Below are positions 53,547 to 64,000 of a stretch of 64,000 bases of DNA, one piece after another. The notes below the pieces were generated by a model. The model made no database searches and was not told where the DNA came from. It saw only the letters and a program-made list of their open reading frames with translations. The stretch comes from Plantago major (lineage: Eukaryota; Streptophyta; Magnoliopsida; Lamiales; Plantaginaceae). Position numbers and translations under genes: made by a program. The stretch's first letter is position 1; each line of letters opens with the position of its first letter. The DNA lies in assembly GCA_026545765.1 (NCBI GenBank), contig CM048840.1, positions 29,826,765-29,890,764 on the forward strand, given 5' to 3'.

Positions 53547-54731
53547 ACTCTTACTGAAGTACAATCTTACTTAAGAGATCCTTCAGAAAAGAAAGGACTT
53601 GGGCTGAATACACAGACAGAGTGTTCTATCACTCTGAATAAGAGTGAGGAAAGAAGAACATTTGTAAGTACTCAGCAAGATGGTTCCCATGCAATCTATA
53701 GTATCGGTCAGAAGACGAAGGTTGTTGACAAAAGAAAAGCAGTTGCGACTAAACCTTTGTGGGAAAAACAAGTCAAAATAAAACTGATGGGCACGTCTCT
53801 GAAAAGAAACACAACACTGAAAAGTGTAAACACCTACAGTGCTATGTCTCTCAAAAGGGTAGAATTGTAGGAGCTGGCAATTTCTCTCATGTCACTTTTT
53901 CTGGAAAGAAATTGGATCAACCAGAGACTAGCAAAGCTGCTGAGAAAAGATCTCAGATAGCTTCAAGTGCTCGAAACGGTATTGGCTACAAAGGCATCGG
54001 GAAACAACTTGCTCATGAATACAAACAAGAGCAAGAACGATGGCTAAAGGCTAGAATTGCTCAAAGCAATTATCAGAAGTGGAAGTTGAATCAAGCCACT
54101 GAAAATCTGAATGCCAGGGCTAGAAGAAATCTGGCAAGGAAAGCTAAGTTTGCTGAAAAGCAAACTCAGAAACCTGACAGGTATTTGAAAGCACCAAATG
54201 GAGCACCTAGGAACACACCAAGGAAGAAAATAATTCTTAATAATGATAATCATTCAATCAGAATTCCTCCTTATGTTCCTATCAGACAAAAGAATGTTCC
54301 AAGGAAATTCATTCAAAAATGGATTCCTCTTTGGAAGATTGTTTAGTCTGATGGTTCCAATCAGTAAAATGAGAACCTAATCTCCTATTCCTGTTTATGC
54401 GAGAATGCTTCGGACTAAAGCACAATGGCTGTTTGATAGTGGATGCGAAAGCACATGACAGAGATAAAGCAACTGTCGATTACAAAGCTTGCAACACGGG
54501 ACCGGATATCGATTTCTTGGAGGAGAATTAAATCCTCTTTGGGATTTGTAACGTCAAATTGGGAACATTAACAATCACGACGTATTACATGTTAAGGATT
54601 TGAAATACAATCTATTTAGCATGAGCAGGTTTGCATAAAGGTTTTACTATAAAATTCAAAGCAAAATATCGCAAACTAATTGACAATGAGTCAAAGCATA
54701 TCTTGGTTGCTTTCAAGGAAAGGCGATCTTT
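53547..54731 (+). pseudogene. S5 gag end, basic linker and protease region
   Basis: The frame at 53759-54346 is strongly basic (SNYQKWKLNQATENLNARAR, KQTQKPDRYLKAPNGAP). Near 54430-54445 WLFDSGC supplies the DSG of a Copia aspartic protease. Then sequence leads to the gag-pre-integrase (NLFSMSRF-like near 54610). Degenerate. Confidence 0.65.
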
Positions 54732-55913
54732 ATGTTGCCGATTGGGCATCGCCACAATCAAGAATGTCTCATGGTGAGTCAATCTGGTCACACAGAAGAG
54801 CACTGGTTATGGCACAAAAGAATGAGTCACTTGAACTTCAAAACTCTGAACAAACTTGCCAAGAAAGAGTTAGTGGTTGGCCTTCCCAAAACGTCTTTCA
54901 GAAAGGATGATATCTGTTCTGCATGTCAGATGGGGAAACAATCCAAAATCTCTTTCAAGTCCAAAACTAGACACTCTAGTGTTAGACCACTGCAACTACT
55001 ACATATGGATCTTTTTGAATCATCTGTAACTAGTTATGCAGGAAAGAAGTATGGTTTGGTTGTTGTAGATGACTTCTCAAGATTCACTTGGGTTGTCTTT
55101 CTGAAACATAAATCTAACGCCAGGGTGGAGATACCAAACTTGATGAAAAAGCTTAAAGTCATGAAAAATGACAAGGTATCTGCAATCAGAACAGACCATG
55201 GTACTGAGTTTGTCAACCAGTACATAAAGGAGTTTTGTACCTACAAAGGTATACAACACCAACTTTCCTCTGTAAGAACACCTCAACAAAATGGTATTGC
55301 AGAAAGGAAAAACAGAACCCTTAAAGAAGCTGCAAGGACGATGCTAGCTGACACTGAAATAAGTGAAATTTATTGGGTTGAAGCTGTAAACACAGCCTGC
55401 TACACTCAGAACATATGTTTGATAAACAAACACCATGACAAGACCCCTTATGAAATCTTGGTTGGTAGACCCCCTAATATCAAACATCTGAGAGTATTTG
55501 GTTGTAGATGTTTTGTTCTAAACAATGGAAAAGATTATCTGAGAACATTTCAACCAAAGGCAGATGAAAGTGTATTTCTTGGCTATTCCACGAATAGCAA
55601 AGCCTACAGAATTTACAACAAAAGAACAAAGAAAATTGAAGAATCAGTTCATGTTGTATTCTATGAAGGAAGCAAGAAAACATCTCCTAATGATGAACTC
55701 TCAGAAAGGTTCAAAGAACTAATGTTGAGGGATTCTGAAGAAGAATCCTCAGAAAGGAGAAACATCATTACGGAAAGTGAGGATGACTCTGACGTAGAAA
55801 AGCATGAAGTGCCTAGTAACAACAAGATGACTCACAAACATGATGAAGAATTTCCTATGAAACTTCCAGAAATGGAAACCGAAGATGTTCATCATGAAGC
55901 TATCTCGAAATAA
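54732..55913 (+). pseudogene. S5 integrase
   Basis: A 393-residue frame: zinc-binding HKRMSHLNF and CSACQMGKQ; core with HMDLF, IRTDHGTEF and PQQNGIAERKNRTL, giving the D, D, E set; then TPYEILVGRPPNIKHLRVFGC and VFLGYSTNSKAYRIYN, the Copia-type C-terminal part, and an acidic linker towards RT. The catalytic domain reads without interruption. Confidence 0.88.
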
Positions 55914-55954
55914 TCTCCGAAAGACATGTTCCAGATAGCTCAAACGCTGAACAA

Positions 55955-57700
55955 GTGTCAGACATTAATTGCCCTTCTGAGGAGCAAAATGTCTTAGATA
56001 CTGAAAAAGTATCAAATCAAAATCCCAGTGATTCTCATTCAAATCATTTGGATATTGATCCTACTAGCACTAAACCTATGATGAGATGGATCAAGGATCA
56101 TCCTGCAAAAGATGTGATTGGACCAATTAATCAAGGTGTTAGGACTAGGAGAGCAATAGCTGAAAATGCTAATTCTCTCTTTGGATGTTTCATCTCAAAT
56201 ATTGAACCCAAAAATATAGAAGAAGAATTAGGAGACCAAGACTGGATCTCTGCAATGCAAGAAGAGCTGGATCAATTTGAGAGAAACAAAGTCTGGAAAT
56301 TAGTTCCATTCATGGAAGGAATATCTGTGATTGGAACTAAATGGGTTTTCAGAAACAAAATGAATGAATCTGGTGAAATAACCAGAAATAAAGCAAGATT
56401 GGTTGCCAAGGGATTTACCCAGACTGAAGGCTTAGATTTTGATGAGTCATATGCACCAGTTGCCAGATTGGATGCAATAAGACTCTTTCTAGCCTTTGTA
56501 GCTCATAAAGATTTTAAAGTTTATCAGATGGATGTCAAAAGTGCATTCTTGAACGGTGAACTTGCAGAAGAAGTTTATGTTGAGAAACCACCTGGCTTTG
56601 AAGTTTCCTCAGAAAGTAGAATGGTCTATAAACTACAGAAAGCTCTGTATGGACTGAAATAGGCTCCAAGAGCATGGTATGACACTTTGGCCAAATACCT
56701 TCTGGAAAGTGGTTTCAAGAAAGGTGAAGTTGATAAAACTTTATTTACCTTAAATCATGATGGGAAACTACTCTTAGTTCAAGTATATGTTGATGACATC
56801 ATATTTGGATCTAAGGACAAGCAACTTTGTAATGACTTTGCAAATCTCATGAAAAGTAAGTTTGAGATGAGCATGATGGGAGAAATGAATTATTTTCTAG
56901 GATTGCAAGTCAAGCAACTCAATGATGGAATATTCATTAGTCAAACAAAGTATGCAAAAGATATGCTCACAAAATTCAATCTTAAGCCTTCTGAAAAGAA
57001 TGCTAAGATACCTATGAGCATTGGAACCAAAATGACCTATACTGAATCAGACAAGAGTGTTGAAGAACATAAGTATAGGAAATTGATAGGTTCACTACTT
57101 TACCTCACTGCAAGTAGACCTGATATTCAATACGCCGTTGGAGTGTGTGCTAGATTTCAGACAAATCCAATGCAAACACACTACAACATTGCTATGAAAA
57201 TATTAAGGTATGTAAAAGGTACAGTAGATGTAGGATTGTGGTATCCTAAAGAAAGCGGATTGAGTTTAGCTGGGTACTCAGACGCTGATTATGCTGGATC
57301 ACTGCTTGATAGGAAAAGCACCTCAGGAACTTGTCAGTTTCTGGGTACTAGACTTATCTTGTGGTTTAGCAAGAAGTAAAACTCAATTGCAACTTCTACC
57401 ACAGAGGCTGAATATATTGCTGCTAGTTGTTGTGCAACACAAATTCTGTGGATACAACAACAACTTAAAGACTATGGACTCGATGAAGAGAAAACTCCCA
57501 TTTTCTGTGACAACACAAGTGCTATTGCGATTATACATAATCCTAAATTTCATGCCAGAACAAAGCATATTGATGTTAGACATCACTTCATCAGAGACCA
57601 TGTTGAAAAAGGCAATATAGAGATACTCAAGATTGGCACTGAAGACCAACTTGCAGATATCTCACTAAGCCACTGCAAGAAAGTAGATTCTTAGCCTTAA
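55955..57700 (+). pseudogene. S5 RT and RNase H
   Basis: [75 protein letters not shown] and YVDDIIFGS (active-site DD). RNase H: SDADYAGSLLDRKSTSGTC, TTEAEYIAAS, FCDNTSAIAI and RTKHIDVRHHFIRD. Two or so breaks in an otherwise well-kept domain. Confidence 0.9.
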
Positions 57701-58515
57701 GACATAGTCTTGGACTAATGGAACTACCAATGAACTGAAAAAGTTCAGAAATCTGGAACGGGCATCCAGAGAAGAGGTATCTGGAACGGGCATCCAGAGA
57801 ATAGAAGAGAGAAATGCGAACGGTATCCGAAGTCAAAAGGCTAAAGAGCAAAAGACTTAAGATCTACGAGACGGAACTCGGATATCGAATCACTCTATAA
57901 ACGGGAACACAAAGGAGAATAGTACAACTATCTGATTAACTACTCTTGAAATTCGCATTATTTCTATCTTGATGAAAAACTTGGAAAAATCCTAAGTATA
58001 AGACAGATTCAGATGCAAACAGTGTTCTTGGTCATACAAAAACGTGATTCAGATAGCTAATAGCCAAAATTCATTAAATGGGCACAATTACACTTGTTGA
58101 TTGTGATCATTGCTGAAGAAGCAATGGTGACCCTTGATGAAATTAAGCGTTTGATCTATACGGTGGAAATTAATTCACAGTAAATAGTGGACTGTAAAAA
58201 TTCTGACAAAGCCCACTTTGCATTTAATGCCGAACTAGCTTTTGCTCACGCCTGCTTGCAAATCACAGATACGTACACACAAAATCAATTTGTATGTATT
58301 TGTCTGTTGAGATTCTATTGCTATATATATAGGATTTTGGCAAAAGAAATCACTTTCGCCTAATCCCAAATTCCGACTTGCACAAAAATAGCAAAACCTT
58401 CTCTTGATTCTCTGCAAACCTTCTACAATCTCTGCAAATCAAGATTAAGTTTTTCTGCAAAGAATTACTGAATCAAATCTCTTTCAAACACCAAATTCCT
58501 ACACTATATAAAGAG
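57701..58515 (+). other. Spacer between pol and extra ORF
   Basis: No long frame. Two copies of TCTGGAACGGGCATCCAGA near 57751 and 57780 can each fold into a hairpin. TATATATATAGG near 58322-58333 and a C/T-rich, A-rich leader of about 180 bases follow, before the ATG at 58516, like a gene promoter and 5' UTR. Confidence 0.55.
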
Positions 58516-58920
58516 ATGGCCCCAAAGAATTCTTCCACACAGAAATCTCAATCCTCCACTGGTACTGCTGAAAAGCAAGCACCAGAATTGGTTATTGTGA
58601 ACAACCGACTGGTAGGAGATTTTAATCCTGACCATTGGACTTCAAACCACAGAATGATTTGGTGTGGTGCCATGGTTGAGGAATACCTCACGGCTGCAAT
58701 TGAAAACCAAACCGACAGAAAACTGATTCTTGACATGCTTGAAAAGGCGCAAATCAAGGGTTTTCTATCTGCTCGCCCAAGTGGAATTTCATCACTCGAT
58801 GTGTTGGAATTCTACAACAACTCCAGGATAATTTCCTGTGTTCAAGGCACCTGCAATAGTGTCTGTCAAAACCTCAGTCCAAGGAAAGGAAATCCTTCTG
58901 GACTTAACAACTTTCTGTAA
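58516..58920 (+). CDS. S5 extra ORF, N-terminal segment
   Basis: A 134-residue frame starting MAPKNSSTQKSQSST, with LVGDFNPDHWTSNHRMIWCGAMVEEYLTAA and KGFLSARPSGISSLDVLEFY. It reads like the head of a plant retroelement ORF of unknown role found after pol. Coding-like sequence continues to about 59190. No signal peptide. Confidence 0.6.
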   Translation: MAPKNSSTQKSQSSTGTAEKQAPELVIVNNRLVGDFNPDHWTSNHRMIWCGAMVEEYLTAAIENQTDRKLILDMLEKAQIKGFLSARPSGISSLDVLEFYNNSRIISCVQGTCNSVCQNLSPRKGNPSGLNNFL

Positions 58921-59199
58921 GTTGTTTGAGTTTCAAAATCTTGGAAAGGATTTTGAAATAAACACCAAGGACGATGATCTCCTTGAAGGTGTTAAATAAG
59001 CATCAGATGGCGTGTGTGATCTTGAAAATCGATACACCATCGAATTCAAGCTTCGACATCCGAACCGGACATCGATGGTTCACCGGGATGTATGGCTTGC
59101 ATTCTTCATGATTCTTTGATGGTCTACAAGGAGGTCTTGACCGGATAAGCCAAGAACGATGGATCATGATGTTCTTGCTTTGAATCAACAAGACAAAAT

Positions 59200-60504
59200 T
59201 TGGAAAACCCTTTTAACTGGGGAAAGTACGCCTTCATGAAGTTTGTGAAGAAGATTCAAGGCTTCGAGCCTAAAATAGCCAAAGGACTAGCTGAGCCAAA
59301 GGCCACTATAGGCTATGGTCTGAAGATATGCTACTTGCTGGAGAAGCTTGGCATTGAGCTCAGAGAGACTGCTGAAATAGCCAACAGTAACCTACTCTAC
59401 AAATATGAGTATACAAACTTGTTGAAAAAGGTTACTGGGTCTCAGAAAGGTTCTAAGAAGCGAAAGTCTGAAAAGGTATCTGAAGAAAAGGTTGCGACCA
59501 AGAAGCCCAGAACTTCAAGAAAGAAGTCTGCTGGCAAATCAGAAGACATACCCATTGAGGTTGTCGATTCTCAGATATCTGCAGGCCTTGCCGATGAACT
59601 GATAAAGGCAGATGAACTCATCAATGCTGCAAAAGAGTTATCAACTACTGAACAAGTAGACTCAGCAAGAGAAAGTGCTTTCAGAAATGTGAAGACTATT
59701 ACAGAAAGCCTTGCTGATGAACTCATAAATGCTGCCAAAAGTGGTGAAAAACACCAAGCCCTATCTGCAGAAACCGCAGGAGTAATGGACCAATCAGTTC
59801 CTAATGCTGATGAGAGCTCTGACGATGAAGATGAGAAGCTAGTCATCTCTCAAGTCCTAGAAAGAACAAAAAGGGCTAAGGTTACTGAAATAGTAACTGG
59901 TGAAAAGGTTTCTGAAGAAGAACCTACACCTCAGGTTGCTGAACAAGCACCTATAGCAAAGGTTGTTGGTGCAAACACATCATCAGGGAACGTTTCTTAC
60001 GCACAACTTCAAAAAGCCCTGATGAGTGGTATTTTAGTGCTGGCAGATGCTGATGGAAACGCCACATCTAAAAATCTGGAAGAACACTCTACTGACCAAT
60101 CTTCTGCTTCCAGACAACCACAACAACCACAACCACAACAGCCACAAGTGGTTGATGAAATGGTAAATGAACTCCATTTTGAATTACCAGCAATGCAGTA
60201 TGCTGAAGAAAATCCTGCAAAAGAGCAGGTTCCCCAACTCAATGAGAGGGATCAAACTGAGATATCTACTCAGAATGATCAACCAGGGGAGGCAACTGAG
60301 TTGCACACTCAGGAAAGGTGTGAAGTACCTGAAACTTCAAACAAAGAAGTGTTACTGGAACAAGAAGACCAAAGTATAGAAGGGTCACGAGTTTCAGAGA
60401 CCAATAAGCCTGACATGGATCAGGTAGCTGAATGGTTTAACTCTCATTTTGTGAAACTTTATGCTTATATATATCTTGTTACTTATAAAATTTCTTTGTT
60501 ATAG
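59200..60504 (+). CDS. S5 extra ORF, second segment
   Basis: A 434-residue frame. Residues 1-75 look folded (YGLKICYLLEKLGIELRE); 80-120 are basic (KKRKSEKVSEEKVATKKPR); 120-230 repeat ADELINAAK-like units; 300-330 are Q/P-rich. The last 27 codons (after 60423) probably belong to an intron-like gap with GT at 60424 and AG at 60503-60504. Function unknown. Confidence 0.55.
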   Translation: MENPFNWGKYAFMKFVKKIQGFEPKIAKGLAEPKATIGYGLKICYLLEKLGIELRETAEIANSNLLYKYEYTNLLKKVTGSQKGSKKRKSEKVSEEKVATKKPRTSRKKSAGKSEDIPIEVVDSQISAGLADELIKADELINAAKELSTTEQVDSARESAFRNVKTITESLADELINAAKSGEKHQALSAETAGVMDQSVPNADESSDDEDEKLVISQVLERTKRAKVTEIVTGEKVSEEEPTPQVAEQAPIAKVVGANTSSGNVSYAQLQKALMSGILVLADADGNATSKNLEEHSTDQSSASRQPQQPQPQQPQVVDEMVNELHFELPAMQYAEENPAKEQVPQLNERDQTEISTQNDQPGEATELHTQERCEVPETSNKEVLLEQEDQSIEGSRVSETNKPDMDQVAEWFNSHFVKLYAYIYLVTYKISLL

Positions 60505-60786
60505 GCTGAGTTAGAAACACAGAAACAAGAGGAAGCTGGAAAGCTTACCTCAGAAACTGAGAAGGAGGTTACCCCAACCTCACCTCTTAAGAAATTTGAG
60601 CCGGTGCCACAGGTGATAAATTGATTCTTAAGATAACACTTTTTAGTCATATGTTCATGTGCTTAAAGTAAATGTTTCTAACAGGCTCCGACTGAAAAAA
60701 GAGGAAGATAAGGCAGAAATCCAGAAAAGAACCCAGAAACCAACAAGGTTTCTGAAGAACACATCATTGAGCCTTCCCATATGAAG

Positions 60787-60832
<46 letters not shown>

Positions 60833-61340
60833 ATCAGTGATAAAAATTCTTCACCTTGGGTTATCTCAAACTTCTTCTAAATTACTCAATACTTTCTACT
60901 CACAGGCTCACTCAGAAGTAGAAGTGCAAGGGGACAGAGTTGCGACATCCCCTGCACCTATGGAAATTGATGAGGCATCAAGGCCTTCATCACAAGAAAA
61001 GATTCCAGAGACTGCACAAGTCTCTGAGAGACAAGTATCTGAGCCTCCCATGGAGGTAATTGACCTCTCAGATATCTGATTTGTCACTTAAAGTTTTCTT
61101 GATAAAATTTTCTAAGTATTGTGATAATTTTAATTCTCAGGTTCAAGAAAGAAAGGTTGATGAGGACCAGACTTCCAAGTCTCCGCCTCACAACAAGATA
61201 TCTGAGACACCACTTGTCTCAGTAGCACAAGTCTCTGAGCCTGAAGTACTTACTCAGGTAACTCAGAAACTAAACTACACTTCTACTCAGATATCTATAA
61301 AAGTTTTGAAGCTCACTCAAAACTCTTTCTCTCAGGCTCA
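60424..61340 (+). other. Exon-like blocks and intron-like gaps in the S5 extra ORF
   Basis: Same design as 1-652: gaps 60424-60504 (81 bp), 60613-60684 (72 bp) and about 61257-61336 (80 bp) are clear; two others are less sharp, one enlarged by the AT microsatellite. Blocks begin GCTC, GCTG or GTTC directly after AG. One block ends EVIDLSDI, a SUMO-interaction-like motif. Confidence 0.5.
60790..60828. repeat. AT microsatellite
   Basis: About 19-20 uninterrupted TA units, absent from the S1 counterpart. Confidence 0.95.
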
Positions 61341-62894
61341 AACAAGTGCAAAGCAGGCTCCTAATGATGAGAAAAGGGACCTACTTCCCTTCTTCAAAGC
61401 TCAAACCCTGCCAAAGCATATATAATGCTTCAAGAAATGGCAAAGTTTAAGGTGCTCTGATCTCTCTGAAATATTGAGAATCACAGATCAACCAACCAGA
61501 CGAGCACGAGCTCTTGACTTGGAGACATATATCCATGCAATGTTCCCTACCGAAAGATACACAAGCGACTTTATTGCATAAGGATTTCTCCAGAAGTGGC
61601 GCCTGATTTGATACAAGCCTTTGAACAGGCAGATGGTCAGACAAGATTACAGATGGCATTCAAGCCAGTTCTGCCCCAGAATCTGCAATTTATACCTTCT
61701 GAACAAGAAGAGGTTAATGGGCAGAAGATCACTATTCCTGAAGTGATCAATCTTGTATCTGAAGATGATGAGGAGGAAGAGATAAACGAAAACGACTTCG
61801 ATGAACCTCCCACTGATCATCACCAAAAGGGTGACATGCATAAAAGGATGATGATGATGCCTCGCACTGTGACGCGGAGGAATTTCACAAAGAAATCATG
61901 CCTCAATCTTTAAAAGCAAACCGAGAGGAAAGCATGAAATCTCCGTCTCCATCTCCTCAAAAGTCAACTCATCCATCTTCCCAGCAAAAGGTTAATACTG
62001 AACAAGTAGTTGAGGATTCTGAGGAAATCACTCAGAAATTGTTGAATACTCAATCCAGAACTGCTCAACTCAGACAATTGTTGGAAGAAGAACAACAGCT
62101 CCATCTTCAACTGGAAGACCAGATAGCTAAATCCAGAGACAAGCTTGACCAACTACAAGATCAATATCTGCAAGAGATGATTGCTTACTCTGAGGTTAAA
62201 GAGCTACAGGATCTTTGTAAATGCCATCACCAAAGAACTCGACATCTTGAAGAAGTATCTAAAATTAAGCATGATGCTAAGGTCGCATCATCTTCAAAAG
62301 AAGTACCATCCTCCTCCCAAAAGGGAAGAAACCAATCTACGAGATGGTTCTTTGGACTCGACACAATCGATGAGAATGTCCAAGAGGATGAAGATCAACT
62401 GGCTGATTACTCGGATGATGAAGAAGACAAGACTTTGGCGAGCACGCAATGAACATCTAGCGGTTTCACACTTGAAAAAACCGATTGCTCTGAAACTTTC
62501 AGCAAACTGCCAAATGTCCACTCCCATGAATACATGAACAGATACCAAGTACTGGCTCATCTGAAAAAGGAGATGTCTTCACAGAACAAGGAAGTAATTG
62601 CCTCCGTCCCCTCTGAAATGAAAAAGTTCACTGAGCTCGTTACTCAGAGAACAACTAGCATAGTCATTGCTCGGAAAGATCCAGGAATGATAAGGGACGA
62701 TGATCGTCTTTAGTGAAAAAGCTTTCAAGAGGCAAGTTACACGATGGAAAAGCAGATGCCATCCTAGGCCCATCGCGTAGCTCACTCATAAGGACAATGG
62801 ACTTATCAAGCAAAATCAGAGCTCAAAGCCAACTTGAAGTTGGTCACGCCACAATTATTTACAAGGGCATTTTAACTCTCTCTCAGATTCTTTT
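61341..62894 (+). pseudogene. S5 extra ORF, acidic and coiled-coil part
   Basis: Counterpart of 653-2033. It keeps EVINLVSEDDEEEE near 61735-61785, KSTHPSSQQ, and the coiled coil TAQLRQLLEEEQQLHLQLEDQIAKS (62055-62130). It is less well preserved than S1, with several interruptions. Confidence 0.65.
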
Positions 62895-64000
62895 ATGAGA
62901 CTGAGTCAGCCAACAATGACTAAGGGGGAAAGAGTGTACAAATCTGGACCTCAAAGTCAGGGGGAATGGGAAGAAGGAGAAGAAAACAAGAAGAAATCTG
63001 GAGCTGGTGTGGCTCAGAGAGGAAGAAGAAACATGAAAACTTCCCAACCACCACTCAGAATCAACGAACCCTCCTCGAGCCAAGCTGCTTTGCAAATAGT
63101 AGCTGCTTCCCAGAAACCTACTGAAGGAACTACAATGATAACAAGGGCCATGGCACAGAAACCTCCAAGGAGTACCAAGGCTCCAAGGAGAAGACAAGTT
63201 AAAGGGATTGATGAATCTTCTGAAGAAGAAAAAGGTCAAATCAAGTCCTTGGGCAATGAAGAAGGCTGTAAAACTCTCACAAGATCTAATCTTGATGATG
63301 ATGAGGAAACTGATGAAGATGAAGCTCCTCTTCACAGAAAAAGGAAAATTGAAAGCCTAACTGAGCCCATAGCTGCAAAGCCCCTAGCAGCTAAAACACC
63401 CTCTGGAAATACCAAGTCTATCCAGGGTGGTTCTTCAAACAACAACCCCAAAGAGAATTCAAGACAGAGAAGGAACAGACTGAGAGCTGAGCAAAGACAA
63501 AGTCAACTTCCACTCAGGCCAGAAGAAGCCAAAATAGAGTATGTGAAGAATGACAATGATTCCTCTGTCTACAGGTGCATCAATCAGAAAAATGGCTATT
63601 GGATTCTGGAACTTAAGCATCTACTAGTAAATTCAAGATTTCCAGAGCCAATCCATAAACAACTTATGGCATGGAGAAAAGATAAGCCAACCTTGATCAA
63701 CACCAATCACATTAAAGCCTGGTTGGATTTTGAAGTTGTCAAGAGAACTGAAGCCATGAGAAAGGACCTCTCTGATGAATGTCCATATGGAAAGCCAGAT
63801 GATGTGCATGAATATCAATATCAGCACAAGAGCAAGACTCATTGTGGAACCCATGAGTCGTTCTATCTAATCAAGATCAATACAAGGGTGACATCAGATA
63901 TCTGAGGATTATCTACGAATACTTCAAGCTTTCAGATATCAGAATAGAGCATGCCTGGAAGTGGGGAAAGTATCTGTGGGTCAAACATTTTGTCAAGAAA
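62895..64000 (+). CDS. S5 extra ORF, C-terminal segment, cut by window end
   Basis: Counterpart of 2163-3288. Basic clusters (APRRRQVKG), acidic block (LDDDEETDEDEAPLHRKRK) and the folded end (YRCINQKNGYWILELKHLL, KQLMAWRKDKP, DECPYGKPDDVH) are all kept. Similarity to S1 is high throughout. The frame is mostly open; the window ends within the last domain. Confidence 0.65.

Larger units (their letters stand above)
49204..64000 (+). mobile_element. Sirevirus-like Copia element S5, runs off the window
   Basis: Parts in order: 5' LTR, initiator-Met primer site, gag, protease, integrase, RT, RNase H, spacer, extra ORF region. The 3' LTR lies beyond the window. Copia order, a pol with YVDDIIFGS and a long ORF region after pol fit the Sirevirus (SIRE/Maximus) group. 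A Tat solo LTR (52608-53546) lies within gag. About ten or more breaks; not active as it stands. Confidence 0.88.

Noticed and set aside
60009-60242. Cysteine-rich minus-strand frame
   Set aside because: Antisense reading of a Q/P-rich CAACCA repeat in the extra ORF.
58516-64000. Extra ORF as a true viral envelope
   Set aside because: No signal peptide, fusion peptide or membrane anchor seen in either copy; composition suggests a nuclear or nucleic-acid-binding protein.

Overview
The window is nuclear DNA of a flowering plant, most likely a eudicot. The evidence is Sirevirus-type Copia elements, Athila- and Tat-type Gypsy elements, Mutator-like miniature elements, TATAAATA promoters, and one intact plant gene, a type 2 non-specific lipid-transfer protein (nsLTP2). 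I cannot name the species. More than 90% of the window is transposon sequence, much of it nested.

Layout. 1-5398: 3' part of a Sirevirus-like element (S1) with a long extra ORF region and its 3' LTR. 5399-9826: 3' part of a Tat-type Gypsy element (T1) with an antisense gene, a 102-bp tandem array and an LTR. 9827-15098: an island of host DNA holding the nsLTP2 gene, a Mutator-like element with a 9-bp target repeat, a diverged Athila-like solo LTR and a small inverted-repeat element with an 11-bp target repeat. 15099-20198: 5' part of a Tat element (T2) of the same family. 20199-21380: two Sirevirus LTR pieces in opposite orientation. 21378-27114: a minus-strand Sirevirus-like element (C1) lying in minus-strand S-family remains (27115-29580). 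29581-43500: a chain of minus-strand Athila-type units sharing LTRs. About 43500-48308: a plus-strand gag-only Athila relative (G4). 48309-49203: a Copia integrase fragment. 49204-64000: a long Sirevirus-like element (S5) with gag, pol and a multi-block extra ORF running off the window; a Tat solo LTR with a perfect target repeat sits in its gag.

How it fits together. The 5 bases after the T1 LTR (ATAAC, 9827-9831) equal the 5 bases before the T2 LTR (15094-15098). The S1 and S2 LTRs abut T1 and T2 inside the same antisense gene, with nearly matching 5-base flanks. So the nested Sirevirus-in-Tat insertion appears inside out around the host island, as expected if the segment was tandemly duplicated or passed through a circle. 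Other leads are a module of about 110 bp shared by Athila (Gypsy) and Sirevirus (Copia) 3' regions; family-specific palindromes, one cluster of which marks a head-to-head LTR junction; a sense-strand extra ORF with repeated exon-like blocks and 80-bp intron-like gaps; and SUMO-interaction-like motifs in proteins of two unrelated families.

Limits: all alignments were made by eye. Domain names come from recognised motifs, not from a search. Retroelement genes are described as fossils.
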